Source: JANRLJ01 sp033762735 (GTDB lineage: Bacteria > Chloroflexota > Anaerolineae > Aggregatilineales > Phototrophicaceae). From it: DNA of 64,000 nucleotides. Position numbers and translations under genes: made by a program. Below are positions 35,357-44,607 of this stretch, in pieces. The stretch covers positions 45,468 through 109,467 of the forward strand of contig JANRLJ010000221.1 of the NCBI GenBank assembly GCA_033762735.1. Direction: 5' to 3'. The notes under the pieces were generated by a model, which saw only the letters and a program-made list of their open reading frames with translations, did no database searches and was not told the DNA's origin. The first letter of the stretch is position 1. Every line of letters starts with the position of its first letter.

Positions 35357-36292
35357 TTACCAGGCGGTCGGGATGTTCGCACTCGCAAAGTCGTCCGCGC
35401 CAGTATGACCCCGGCGGCGGTCTTCGGCTGCCAGTTCGGTGATTTCACGAATGTCGGAGAAGGGGTGGGTGGCGTTGGATACAGACCCGGCGGAAAGCGT
35501 CATCAGCTCAATCTTCTTTTCGCCGCGTGGGCCATCCGGCCCCAGGATGTAGCCGCGTTCACGGTCGATGAACGAATAATGCTGTTTCACTTCTTCATTG
35601 AAACGGTCGATCAGGCGATCAATCACCCGCTTAGAGTCGGCGGCGTGGGTCGTAATCACAAAGTTATCGCGTCCGGGATGCCCAACATAGTCATCCGGCG
35701 TCCCGACTTCGTCGATCACCTCACCCATCAGAATCGCCATAAAGCGCTGCACTTCATCCCCCGCCACGAAGCCATAGACCTCCTGGAAGGGGTCAAAGTT
35801 CATGATTTTCAGGTCAATGTACGTCCAGGTGCGATTACCGCGCATCAGGTTGCGCAGGTGATCTTCGATCAGCCGTGCGGTGGGCAGACCCGACTTGGGA
35901 TCAATCAGCGAAATACGGGTGGCGGCGGCAATCGCGTTCGCCACGCGCAGCTTCAATTCTTCAATATCAAACGGCTTCGTGACATAATCATCCGCGCCCA
36001 GTTCCAGCCCGGCGATGCGGTCGCTGCGTTCGTCGCGCTGCGTCAGGAAGATGATCGGGACGTGGCGGGTGCGCGTGGTGTTGCGGAGTTCACGGCAGAC
36101 ATCATACCCGTTCATGTCGGGCAGCATAATGTCCAGCATAATCAGCGTGGGAAGCTGTTTGCGCGTCATCGACAGCGCGTCCTGCCCGCGCGGGGCGACC
36201 TGTACTTCATAGCCCTGGCCGCTGAAATAGATTCGCAGCATATTGGAAATATCAAAGTCGTCCTCGACGACCAGAATTCGGCCTTTGCTCAT
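35357..36292 (-). CDS. Response regulator with degenerate GGDEF domain
   Basis: A 311-residue protein. Receiver domain residues 1-120: acidic pocket EDD (10-12), phosphoacceptor D54 in IMLDIMLPD, K107 in VTKPF. Residues about 128-290 follow the diguanylate-cyclase layout (DPKSGLPTARLIEDHL, YIDLKIMNFDPFQEVYG), but the active-site loop reads GRDNF (207-211) instead of GGDEF, so it is unlikely to make cyclic di-GMP. First gene of the operon with the giant kinase. The promoter should lie in the long divergent gap upstream. Confidence 0.9.
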   Translation of the reverse strand: MSKGRILVVEDDFDISNMLRIYFSGQGYEVQVAPRGQDALSMTRKQLPTLIMLDIMLPDMNGYDVCRELRNTTRTRHVPIIFLTQRDERSDRIAGLELGADDYVTKPFDIEELKLRVANAIAAATRISLIDPKSGLPTARLIEDHLRNLMRGNRTWTYIDLKIMNFDPFQEVYGFVAGDEVQRFMAILMGEVIDEVGTPDDYVGHPGRDNFVITTHAADSKRVIDRLIDRFNEEVKQHYSFIDRERGYILGPDGPRGEKKIELMTLSAGSVSNATHPFSDIREITELAAEDRRRGHTGADDFASANIPTAW

Positions 36293-36685
36293 GTTCGGTT
36301 ATCCGTTCCTGTATTTGCCAAGAACCTATGGAGACGTTCGCTATATATCAACTATACACGAAATAGCACAAACTTGCATCGCAATTCAGGCTGTCTCACG
36401 GTTACAAATGGTTTGCATCTACCAACGATTTTCAAGGAAAATCAACACACCTGTTCGCATCTATCGAGAATATTGTGCCGCACACTATAACAGCAAAATA
36501 TTAAACGAATATTGTTCTCCGCCGGATTGCTGTCAAGTGTAAAGAATATTGCTCAATCGTTACATGTTCTGCCGCGTACCCTGCCCTATAATAGAGTCAA
36601 AACATCAAAGTCCACCATCACGCGGCCAGAACCGAGCCGGGAAACCAGTGTTTTATTTTGGCAGCACAAACTAAAGGGAAAGCGC
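36293..36685. other. Divergent intergenic region with a -10 box for the acyl-ACP reductase gene
   Basis: The 393-base gap between the response-regulator operon (minus) and the acyl-ACP reductase-like gene (plus). TATAAT at 36587-36592 is well placed for the plus-strand gene, about 95 bases before its ATG; the -35 (TTACAT) is too far for a strong call. Several TATA-rich stretches near 36343-36356 could serve the minus strand. AT-rich; no coding frame is supported. Confidence 0.45.
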
Positions 36686-37789
36686 ATGGAAGATACCTTT
36701 GCATTTATTATCCACCCGGTCACGATTAAAAAGGATGTCGCGCGGAAGTTCCCCCTGCTTGGCAAAATCCTGACCGAAGGCCAGATCAACTATTTCTCGC
36801 GCTTCTTCCCCCCGGTTTACATCTCTGAAATTCACGGCATCCGCTCACAGGAAACCGGGCGCGAACTCAAGGGCTGGCTGATTGCCTGCCCCTTTACCCC
36901 GCCGACGATGATGAGCCTGCCGGTGGAAACGGTCTACAACAAAATTATCGCGTGCGGTCACATGGCGGAAAAGCTCGGTGCCCGGATTCTGGGGCTGGGG
37001 GCGTTTACGTCGGTCGTCGGTGATGGCGGCGTGACGATTGCCGAACGGCTCGATCTTCCGGTAACGACCGGGGACAGTTACACCATTATCATCGCGGTGG
37101 ATGCCATCCGGGAAGCGGCGCATGTCATGGGGCTGGCACTGCGCGATGCAACGGTTGCGGTCGTCGGCGCAACCGGGGCGATTGGCAAAACATGCGCGGA
37201 AATACTGGCGGGGGAATGTGCGGAACTCCGGCTGGTCGGTCGCCGGGCGGAGGCGCTGGAAGAGGTGCGCGAGCGCTGCGAAGGGCTGGGTGCGCTCGTT
37301 ACGGCCAGCACTGATGTAGCCTCGATTTACGACGCCGATCTCGTCCTGACCGTGACCAGCGCTGTCCATGCGGTCATTGAGCCGCGCCATCTCAAACCCG
37401 GTGCGGTGGTGTGCGATGTCGCCCGTCCCCGCGATGTGAGCAAGGCGGTCGCCGCCGAGCGCGACGATGTACTGGTGATCGAAGGCGGCATGGTGGAAGT
37501 GCCCGGCCCGGTCGATTTCGGCTTCGACTTTGGCTTCCCGGCGCGCAAGGCCTATGCCTGCATGGCAGAGACGATGGCGCTGGCGCTGGAAGGCCGCTAT
37601 GAAGATTACACCATCGGCAAGGACATCACACTTGGGCAGGCACAGGAAATTGGTGGCATTGCGCGGCGGCACGGCTTCCGGCTGGCGGGCTTTCGCAGTT
37701 TTGAAAAAGCGGTCAGCGATGAGGCCATCGCTGCCGTGCGCGAACGTGCGCTGCATAATCTGAAGACGTGGTCACCTGCCGTGCGCTAA
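36686..37789 (+). CDS. Long-chain acyl-ACP reductase (AAR)-like protein
   Basis: A 367-residue protein of the acyl-[acyl-carrier-protein] reductase type, known in cyanobacteria as the first step of aldehyde and alkane formation. The segment LGLGAFTSVVGDGGVTIAER and then TTGDSYTIIIAVDAI correspond to the family's core; the cofactor loop is GATGAIG (161-167); and Cys292 in AYACMAETMALALEG matches the position of the cyanobacterial thioester cysteine (FACFAEA). The ATG at 36686 has AAAGGGAA upstream; the longer frame is unlikely. No aldehyde-deformylating oxygenase gene is seen in the window. A strong bidirectional terminator follows. The assignment is from motif resemblance, so substrate is inferred. 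Confidence 0.82.
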   Translation: MEDTFAFIIHPVTIKKDVARKFPLLGKILTEGQINYFSRFFPPVYISEIHGIRSQETGRELKGWLIACPFTPPTMMSLPVETVYNKIIACGHMAEKLGARILGLGAFTSVVGDGGVTIAERLDLPVTTGDSYTIIIAVDAIREAAHVMGLALRDATVAVVGATGAIGKTCAEILAGECAELRLVGRRAEALEEVRERCEGLGALVTASTDVASIYDADLVLTVTSAVHAVIEPRHLKPGAVVCDVARPRDVSKAVAAERDDVLVIEGGMVEVPGPVDFGFDFGFPARKAYACMAETMALALEGRYEDYTIGKDITLGQAQEIGGIARRHGFRLAGFRSFEKAVSDEAIAAVRERALHNLKTWSPAVR

Positions 37790-37808
37790 ACGGTGCAGCA
37801 CTTGCAAA

Positions 37809-37840
37809 AAAAGCCGGGGCGTGTCTTTCACCCGGCTTTT
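37809..37840. terminator. Bidirectional Rho-independent terminator
   Basis: AAAAGCCGGG (37809-37818) and CCCGGCTTTT (37831-37840) form a stem with a 12-base loop, with A-tract before and T-tract after, so it ends transcripts of both the acyl-ACP reductase gene and the convergent acidic-protein gene. Confidence 0.88.
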
Positions 37841-37884
37841 GTTATCTATCGCGTTGTTCTTGCTAAAAAGTGGGGAGGGGGAGT

Positions 37885-38064
37885 TTACTCCTCGTCCTCT
37901 TCTTCCTCAAAATCCTCGTCGTCGTCGTAGTCCTCGTCGTCGTCGAGATCATCGTCTTCAAACTCTTCATCTTCGAGATCATCGTCCTCATAGTCTTCAT
38001 CTTCCTCATAGGGATCGACGACGCTGATGGCGATGAAACGCAGTTCAAGATCAAGCTGGGACAT
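37885..38064 (-). CDS. Hyper-acidic 59-residue protein
   Basis: A small protein not recognised. It starts MSQLDLELRFIAISVVDPYE and then consists almost entirely of Asp and Glu with scattered Tyr, Phe and Leu, ending EEEDEE. AAGGAG stands eight bases before the ATG at 38064, a hairpin (GCGCCG/CGGCGC, 38094-38111) lies in its leader, and a terminator follows, so it is a genuine gene rather than a shadow. The first 18 residues look like a beta-strand peptide or targeting segment. It could mimic nucleic acid or bind cations or basic proteins (inference). Confidence 0.75.
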   Translation of the reverse strand: MSQLDLELRFIAISVVDPYEEDEDYEDDDLEDEEFEDDDLDDDEDYDDDEDFEEEEDEE

Positions 38065-38179
38065 GCGAGACTCCTTGGGTTAGCCAGGACAGAGCGCCGC
38101 CTTTCCGGCGCATCTCCCACATGATATTACGACCACAAAATGATTGCAATCCCCCTAGAATAGAGACTGATGAGACGGT

Positions 38180-41107
38180 TTATTCTTCCTGGTCTTCCCT
38201 CTGTTGCCGCTGCTTGTTTGGGTCTAGCTCGGTATTCATGTTAGGAATATCCAGCTTCATCCCCCCCTTACCGAAGTTGAGATTGGCGTAGCGCGGCTTC
38301 TGCTCGGTGGAGTCGGTTGTTGTCGCCGGGGCGGAAGTCGTCTGTGGCGCGGTGTCCACTTCCTCAACCGGGTGATGCACACTCACCGAGGTTTCCTGTT
38401 CATAACTGCGCGGTTCGGTTGTCGGGGCTGGTGGTGGAATGGGCTGTGCCCCACGTTGATCGGCGCGAATGCCGAGGTTGGTCGTGGGTGGGGCAGCATC
38501 CCGACCGGGGTAGCTGCCATTCGGCGCTTCGTCATCAGCCTCCGACGCAAAGATGCTGGCTTCAATCTGTGGATCAAGCTCGGTCGCCATGTTGGCCGCG
38601 CTCATGCCCATCGCCGCTTCCTTGACCGGAACGCTGCGCAGCACCGGGAGCGGCTGGGTCATCATGCGGCGATCTTCAACGCTCTTGCGCCGGAAAAGCG
38701 GATAGCGGCTCAGCAGCGTGAGGATCGACCCGATCAACCCCTGGAAGTTGCCGCCGACCGCGATCAGCAGCACGAAGGGAACGGCGATTGTGAAAATACG
38801 AATCGACCGCGCCTGTGTCCCGTCATCCAGAAGGCGAATGTAGTAGAGCAGCGCTTCGCTGATTTCAAACGGGCCACGCGCCGGATAGCCATAACGGAAC
38901 GGGCCAACCGTCTCGTACCACTGACCGACCAGGTGCGTCACATAGATCGGGATGTAGGACAGCGCCGCTGTGATCGCGATGGACACGAAACTCTTGAGGC
39001 GGAACAGCGAGGTCAGCACAAAGCCTAAGGCCAGCCCCAGACCGCCCCACAGCACAGCCTGATAACCCGGATCGAGTTTGAGATAGAACCACAACCACGC
39101 ATACCAGGCAGCCCCACCGAACAGCGTTGCGACCACCAACCCCAGCACCACCCGCCCCCACCAGGGCCAGAAGCGCCGCAGCCGTGTGGGGATTTCATCG
39201 CCGAAAATGGTCACAAAGCCGACGATCACGCCGAAGACCAGCCCCATTGAAACGGTGTTCGCCCAGCGATCCTGCGTGAAGATGCCCTGCTGCCGATAGG
39301 TCTGGTTGACGTGATAGCCCATCGCCAGCCAACCGCCGATCAGCGCGAACAGATAGCGCCAAACGATTTGCAGCGGGCGATCTGTAACGCGCCGCCAGGT
39401 GTTTGCCATCCAGGCGTAAAAGCGTCCCCCGCTGCCTACCACAGGCGGCAGGGATGGCGCTTCATCACGTACCAGTGCCAGCGCCCGAAGCGCCCCGTAC
39501 TGCCCGGCTTTCTGGGCATTCGCCAGCGCCCGCACCGCCGTGACCGACCGCATCCGTCCGATAATGCGCGCCGCAAATTCCGACACACGCGGCATGGATT
39601 GATCGAGGGCGCATTCCGCGATCAGCAGGTCAATTTCCGGCGAATAAACCGCTTCCTGCCAATCGGACGGTGGGCTGACCTGCACATCAAGGCGGGTGAG
39701 TGTGGTGAGCATCCGCCCGCGATATTCAGTCTTGATCTCGTACTGGCGTTCCCGCTTGACCAGCCGGGCGCGTGTCCCCAGCACTTGCAGGGCGGCCAGG
39801 CGAGCTTCCTCGTTGGTTTCCACCTGGAGCGCCTGCGCTACCAGCTTGGGAATCTGCGGCTTTTCCCCGTCCGGCAGGGTTTCGATGCGATACAGCGCAC
39901 GAACACGGGCGGGCGCAGTACCGCTGCGGATGGTATGCAGGCACACCCAGCGGCGGTTTTCGTCGTCCAGTTTGTTCCACCAGAAGTCAATTTCCTGGTC
40001 GAACTCCAGCGCCCCGCGCAGCAGCATTTGTGTCCCGGCTTCGTCCAGTTCCAGACCGTAAAAGTCGGGGATCATGTAGTAACCGGACATAATCATGTAG
40101 TGCGTCAGGCCAAGCAGAAAGCGACCGTTGCCCCCCGCCCAGGCATGACGCGCACGGGTGTAAATGTCCAGCGCTTCCAGCACTTCCATGTCGGTAATGC
40201 CATCCGCATTTTCCGACAGCGACGCCAGCATCGCGTAATCGGGCAGATCGAACTCGCCCGACTGCCGCCCGACGCTCATCAGCAGCCCGGTCGAGGCCGA
40301 AAGCCGCTCGTTGATCTCCTTGATGACATCCATGATGGTAGACTGCCGCGTTTCCACGTCAATCGACGTGCCGCGCCGCAGAATGTCATTCAGGAAGGAA
40401 GGCAGCGCCGGGTTCACCTGGGCCACATCCGGCAGCTCTCCCCCGCCCGGCTGCATCTGCTTCAGCGCCAGCGGAATGGAGGCCTGAAACGGAAGCTGAC
40501 CGGTGAGGATATGGAACAGCATGATGCAAAAGCTGTAGACATCGGCGCGATGGTCGATCATTTCCGCAGTAAGCTGCTCCGGTGCCATATACAGCAGCGT
40601 CCCGGAGCCAGGATTCATCGCCTTGCCTTCGATGTCCAGCACGGTCGCCAGGCCAAAATCCGCCAGATAGGGCGATTGATAGCTGTCCAGCAGCACGTTC
40701 GGCGGTTTCAGATCAAGGTGAATCACTTTGTTGGCGTGGGCATAGTTCAGGGCTTCGGCAATCGCCCGCGCCATGCGCAGCCCGTCTTCCAGTTCCATCG
40801 GGCCGCGCCGCAGCATGTCCTCCAGCGACCCCCCTGCCACGAAGCGCATGACGATGTACAACTGCCCGTTGTACTCGCCGAAGTCGTAAATCGGCAGGAT
40901 GTGTGGGTGTTCCATCTGGGCGATGGTCTGCGCTTCCTGCTTGAACATATTAATCGGGTCAACGTCCTGTGACAGGCCGTGCGCGATGGTCTTAATGGCG
41001 ACCATGCGGTTGAGCCGGGTGTCGCGGGCAGACCATACATCGGCCATGCCACCGCGCCCGATATGTTCGACAATTTTGTACTGGCTAATCTGAACGCCAA
41101 CGTCCAT
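38180..41107 (-). CDS. Ser/Thr protein kinase with C-terminal multi-span membrane region
   Basis: A 975-residue protein. Residues about 9-270 form a Hanks-type kinase: glycine-rich IGRGGMADVW, lysine in VAIKTI, catalytic loop HLDLKPPN (in place of HRDLKPxN; the catalytic Asp is kept, the Arg lost), DFGLA, and APEQ. The missing Arg suggests it needs no activation-loop phosphorylation. Residues about 290-560 are helical repeats. Residues about 590-800 hold several transmembrane segments, then a charged, disordered tail. I prefer the ATG at 41107 over the GTG at 41119. It lies downstream of the 1065-residue gene, same strand, after a terminator, so it is probably a separate unit. Confidence 0.88.
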   Translation of the reverse strand: MDVGVQISQYKIVEHIGRGGMADVWSARDTRLNRMVAIKTIAHGLSQDVDPINMFKQEAQTIAQMEHPHILPIYDFGEYNGQLYIVMRFVAGGSLEDMLRRGPMELEDGLRMARAIAEALNYAHANKVIHLDLKPPNVLLDSYQSPYLADFGLATVLDIEGKAMNPGSGTLLYMAPEQLTAEMIDHRADVYSFCIMLFHILTGQLPFQASIPLALKQMQPGGGELPDVAQVNPALPSFLNDILRRGTSIDVETRQSTIMDVIKEINERLSASTGLLMSVGRQSGEFDLPDYAMLASLSENADGITDMEVLEALDIYTRARHAWAGGNGRFLLGLTHYMIMSGYYMIPDFYGLELDEAGTQMLLRGALEFDQEIDFWWNKLDDENRRWVCLHTIRSGTAPARVRALYRIETLPDGEKPQIPKLVAQALQVETNEEARLAALQVLGTRARLVKRERQYEIKTEYRGRMLTTLTRLDVQVSPPSDWQEAVYSPEIDLLIAECALDQSMPRVSEFAARIIGRMRSVTAVRALANAQKAGQYGALRALALVRDEAPSLPPVVGSGGRFYAWMANTWRRVTDRPLQIVWRYLFALIGGWLAMGYHVNQTYRQQGIFTQDRWANTVSMGLVFGVIVGFVTIFGDEIPTRLRRFWPWWGRVVLGLVVATLFGGAAWYAWLWFYLKLDPGYQAVLWGGLGLALGFVLTSLFRLKSFVSIAITAALSYIPIYVTHLVGQWYETVGPFRYGYPARGPFEISEALLYYIRLLDDGTQARSIRIFTIAVPFVLLIAVGGNFQGLIGSILTLLSRYPLFRRKSVEDRRMMTQPLPVLRSVPVKEAAMGMSAANMATELDPQIEASIFASEADDEAPNGSYPGRDAAPPTTNLGIRADQRGAQPIPPPAPTTEPRSYEQETSVSVHHPVEEVDTAPQTTSAPATTTDSTEQKPRYANLNFGKGGMKLDIPNMNTELDPNKQRQQREDQEE

Positions 41108-41203
41108 GCACGCACTCACTTCTATCTATATCAAATCATTATAAGGGGGAGCGTGACTACAGGGCAATTTGGTTTTTCTAACGGTGGTGAAACATCGCAA
41201 AAC

Positions 41204-41229
41204 AAAAAAGGAGCGGCCACGACCGCTCC
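41204..41229 (-). terminator. Rho-independent terminator after the 1065-residue gene
   Basis: Stem GGAGCGG / CCGCTCC around a six-base loop, followed on the minus strand by TTTTTT. It lies 54 bases beyond the stop at 41283. Confidence 0.85.
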
Positions 41230-41282
41230 ATTTCATCAATTATACCTGCGCCAGTTTCCCGGCTGCATCCTTTCGGCTTCAT

Positions 41283-44200
41283 CTACCCCCGTGCGCGGAA
41301 GTAGGCCGCCATAAAGCGGTACAGTTCCAAGGTGCTTTTGGGGCGCTGCCGCCCGCTGTTCAGCCGTTTGCTGATGGCGCTGGTATCCTCGGCCACGTTT
41401 GCGTCACCGTTGGCTTCCAGAAAGACGATAATGTCTACGATGCGCTGCAAGTCATTCGCCAGGTCGCGCACAATGGTTCGCTGCTGTTCGACCTCTACCT
41501 GGCTCCACTGGCTTTCCACCTCGGCGCGGATTTCCGCCGTTTGCAGCGTGGGCGGCTTCGCCAACGGCAGGGTGCGGATCAGGTCTTCCAACAGCGCGGC
41601 TGCTGCCATGACGGAATCGCGCAGGTCATCGCCGTTGCGCTCGTTGAAGATGCGCAGCGACGCATTCCCAAGCGTCACATCGAAGCGGCGACCCCGTGCG
41701 AAGTAGCCGCCCATCGCCTTGAACACATCCAGCGCACTGCGCGGGTCGGCCTCGCCCGTGAGCAGACGGTTGACGAAGCGGTTTTCGTCTCGCGGGCGGT
41801 TGGTGCGGTACTGCTTGCCAAGCAACACCACCGCCTTGAGCAGCGTGACCATCGTCTTGGAAAGCAGGCGGCGATCCCCGACCGCGATGCTGCTGATGAG
41901 GTCGTCCAGCACATTGGTGATTGCCCCGGTGGTGGGGGTATTGCGTGCATCCATATAGGCGGAAGCGGTCGCCTGCAGGAACTCCGCCGCCAGATGCACC
42001 CGTTCGGCATACGCCAGCAGATCGAGGCCGCCCATCAGACTGCGGAAGGCATAGGTGGTCTCCAGCGCTCGCGCCACCGAGTCGCCCAGTTCGCGCCCGA
42101 AATAGACCACCGCCCGCTGCGCTTCCTCATCACTCGCTTCCCGCACGAACGCCCGCAGCATGTACAGCCCGGCGGTGCGGGTCTTGTCGTCGCTGCCCAT
42201 CAGTTTGTACATCTGGCTCATGATGCGGATGCCATTACTACCCTGATACGCCGCCGACAGCGGGACAAGCGCCGCCGCCCGAATCGCGCCGACCACATCC
42301 TTGCGCTGGAGGAAATAATTCAGCACTGCCAGCACATCCGCCGAAGGGACAGCCTCCAGCAGCAGCCGGTCCTGCATCAACAGTTGTACGGTGGCTTCGG
42401 CCACATGATCGAGTTCTTGCGAGGGAGTCTGCCCTTTGAGCAGCCCGACCGAAGCGACAATATAGGGAACGGACTTAATCCCGCCCCGGCTGATTCCATC
42501 CAATGCCGCACCGATGACGGCTTCGTTCAGCGGTGTTTCGCTGAAAATGCGCTCCACCACCCTGATATACTCGACCTGCTTTTCCCCTCTGTAGAGCAGT
42601 GCAGACTGCTTCAGCATGGCCTTCGCCAGGCCGTCATAGTCGCCCAGTGCCAGCCGGATTTGCAGCAGATCGTCGGGGCCGGGCGCCGCCAATGCCTGCA
42701 AGGCGTCATCGTTAAAGCTGTCTGCCAGCCGCAGCAGTGGCTCAACATACGCGCCGCCTTCCGGGGAGGTCGCCAGCACAGCCAGCCCGCGCAGTGCTGC
42801 CGCGTCGATCAGGTCAAGGCGGTTTTTCTGCCGGGCGATCTCTGCGAAGCGCAGCAGGACGGGCGCTTCCCACGCACTGCCGAAATCACGTGCCATGTTC
42901 ATCAGCAGACCGGGCGGCGCGGTGGAGGCAATTTCATCATCGGCCACGACCCATGTCCGGCGCACCGGAAGGGGCAGCGCTTCGAGAAACGCCCGCGTGT
43001 TCAGCAACTTGCGGAACGTGTCTTCATCTACCAGTTTAACGGCCAGCAGGAACAGATTCTCGGTCACAGCGGCATCGTTCAGCGGGAGCGCCTGCGCGAT
43101 GATCTGCGGCACCAGCCGCCCGATGTTTACGGAAGGGCCGGTTTCCTGCATCTCCTGCACCAGCGCGTTCACATCGTCAATTGCCCGCGCCCTCACCAGA
43201 TCGCGCAGCAGCCGAAGCACTACCCGGTGGGTGAGATCGACCCACTCCGTGCCTTCCGGGCCCAGCGGATTCGCCATCCATTTCGCCAGCGTCGAATAGA
43301 CCAGCCGCGCCTGCCCGCCTTGCAGCGCGGCTTCCATCTGCTGGAGCGTGGCCCGTTCCAGCGAGGGATTCGCCCGCAGCAGCAGCGCGATTGGCTCGGC
43401 ATGAGCCATGTCGTTCATCGCCAGCGAGAATTTGATGAGATGATCGGCGTAGAGAATGCGCAGATCGTCCGTGAGCGTCGGATCATCGGCCAGAATTCTG
43501 CCCACCTCGTCCTTTGAAACTGGCTGGGCATTGCGCAGCGCCTCATCCACTTTGAGCCGATTCGACGCATAACCGAGCGCTTCGGCCAGTCGTTCGCCCT
43601 GGTTCAGCCGCCACCCCGCGACCTGTGTCAGCGCGGCGGTTCGCTGGATCACGAGTTCCGCGTCCAACCGAAGCTGACTCAGCACATAATGGCTGTAGTC
43701 GTCATTGGGCGCTTCCCCGCTGATGCGCTGTTCGCCCCAGTGATACACCAGCGTCCCAGCGGGCGGTGCATCATCGCTGTAAAAGCGTATCTGCGTGTCG
43801 ATGTCTGTCTCCGGCAGGCTGTGGGTGGTAAAGGTCACGCCGAAGCGGGCAGAGGGCGGCAGCAGCGCCAGCAGCCCTTCCAGAAAAGCCAGCCGCGTCA
43901 TCAGGTCTGCCGGTGCGCCCTGCACCACCAACTGCACCCCCTGCACAATCGCCCCAAGCAGGGATTCGATCAGAGCGGTCTTATTGCCCGTGAACGTCAT
44001 CAAGTCCAGCAGGTCGTCGATTTGCGCCTCGACCGAAAGCGGCTCACCAGAGGCCAGTTCCAGCGTCGGCAGTGTATTCCCCGGTTGGGTAAAAGCGGGC
44101 ATCTGCGCCTCGACTACCGCCGCCAGCGCTTGCAGATTCCCGCCCACCGCCCGCAGCGCGTCCGGCTGTGCGATGATGTAATGCGAGATAGCCTTCCCGG

Positions 44201-44480
44201 TGGGCTGCTGCTGTGCCTGTACCAGCAGGAACGGTAAGCCGCGTTCGCGACCGCGCACCAGCGCCCACGTGCCCCTCGCGTCGGCGGAAAACGCTGGCAG
44301 CCGTACCCGTTCGACCGCTAACGCCGCCAATTCAGCACTGACCCCCGCCGAAGCAGCCAGCAACCGCGCCTCGCCCTGTGGCTGCCCATCTCGCACAGGC
44401 TGACCGTAATAAAAATGTTCGAGCAGGAATTTCGCAGCAGCCACAACGCCCTCACCCTTCGCGGGAACCAGTTTGTGCAC
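41283..44480 (-). CDS. Large 1065-residue protein, possible GAP1-like N-terminus
   Basis: A large protein not firmly recognised. Residues 1-300 show EHFYYGQPVRDGQPQGEARL then LLAASAGVS, later ISHYIIAQPDALRAV, and ALLPPSARFGVTFTTHSL. Such features recall the GAP1-N/GAP1-M domains of GTPase-associated proteins in bacterial conflict systems; this is an inference of moderate strength. Residues about 300-1065 are all helical, probably HEAT/TPR-like, with no catalytic motif seen. It has its own likely promoter (44516-44544) and terminator, and sits directly upstream of a membrane STPK, which may be a functional partner. Confidence 0.75.
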   Translation of the reverse strand: MHKLVPAKGEGVVAAAKFLLEHFYYGQPVRDGQPQGEARLLAASAGVSAELAALAVERVRLPAFSADARGTWALVRGRERGLPFLLVQAQQQPTGKAISHYIIAQPDALRAVGGNLQALAAVVEAQMPAFTQPGNTLPTLELASGEPLSVEAQIDDLLDLMTFTGNKTALIESLLGAIVQGVQLVVQGAPADLMTRLAFLEGLLALLPPSARFGVTFTTHSLPETDIDTQIRFYSDDAPPAGTLVYHWGEQRISGEAPNDDYSHYVLSQLRLDAELVIQRTAALTQVAGWRLNQGERLAEALGYASNRLKVDEALRNAQPVSKDEVGRILADDPTLTDDLRILYADHLIKFSLAMNDMAHAEPIALLLRANPSLERATLQQMEAALQGGQARLVYSTLAKWMANPLGPEGTEWVDLTHRVVLRLLRDLVRARAIDDVNALVQEMQETGPSVNIGRLVPQIIAQALPLNDAAVTENLFLLAVKLVDEDTFRKLLNTRAFLEALPLPVRRTWVVADDEIASTAPPGLLMNMARDFGSAWEAPVLLRFAEIARQKNRLDLIDAAALRGLAVLATSPEGGAYVEPLLRLADSFNDDALQALAAPGPDDLLQIRLALGDYDGLAKAMLKQSALLYRGEKQVEYIRVVERIFSETPLNEAVIGAALDGISRGGIKSVPYIVASVGLLKGQTPSQELDHVAEATVQLLMQDRLLLEAVPSADVLAVLNYFLQRKDVVGAIRAAALVPLSAAYQGSNGIRIMSQMYKLMGSDDKTRTAGLYMLRAFVREASDEEAQRAVVYFGRELGDSVARALETTYAFRSLMGGLDLLAYAERVHLAAEFLQATASAYMDARNTPTTGAITNVLDDLISSIAVGDRRLLSKTMVTLLKAVVLLGKQYRTNRPRDENRFVNRLLTGEADPRSALDVFKAMGGYFARGRRFDVTLGNASLRIFNERNGDDLRDSVMAAAALLEDLIRTLPLAKPPTLQTAEIRAEVESQWSQVEVEQQRTIVRDLANDLQRIVDIIVFLEANGDANVAEDTSAISKRLNSGRQRPKSTLELYRFMAAYFRARG

Positions 44481-44515
44481 CGGTTTGATTGCGAGTAAGA
44501 AGAATATGTCGGGTA

Positions 44516-44544
44516 AGTATAGCGTTTTTTACGCCGGGACGTAA
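44516..44544 (-). promoter_or_regulatory. Candidate promoter for the 1065-residue gene
   Basis: On the minus strand TTACGT (44539-44544), 17 bases, TATACT (44516-44521). Start of transcription would be near 44509, 29 bases before the ATG. Confidence 0.45.
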
Positions 44545-44607
44545 TCCTGCGGGAATAGCACGATTGTCCTACGTGGTAAACGCAAAACGTGCTGCCTTCA
44601 CCTCATC

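Noticed and set aside
36293..36685. tRNA or small RNA gene in the AT-rich divergent gap
   Set aside because: No cloverleaf or conserved stem was found by eye.
37863..38120. 85-codon minus-strand and 84-codon plus-strand frames over the acidic-protein gene
   Set aside because: They are other-frame readings of Asp/Glu codon runs (Met/Thr/Arg-rich or Val/Ile-rich); the frame with the ribosome-binding site is the acidic one.
41169..43517. 782-codon plus-strand frame opposite the 1065-residue gene
   Set aside because: Begins at the terminator region, has antisense composition and no domain.
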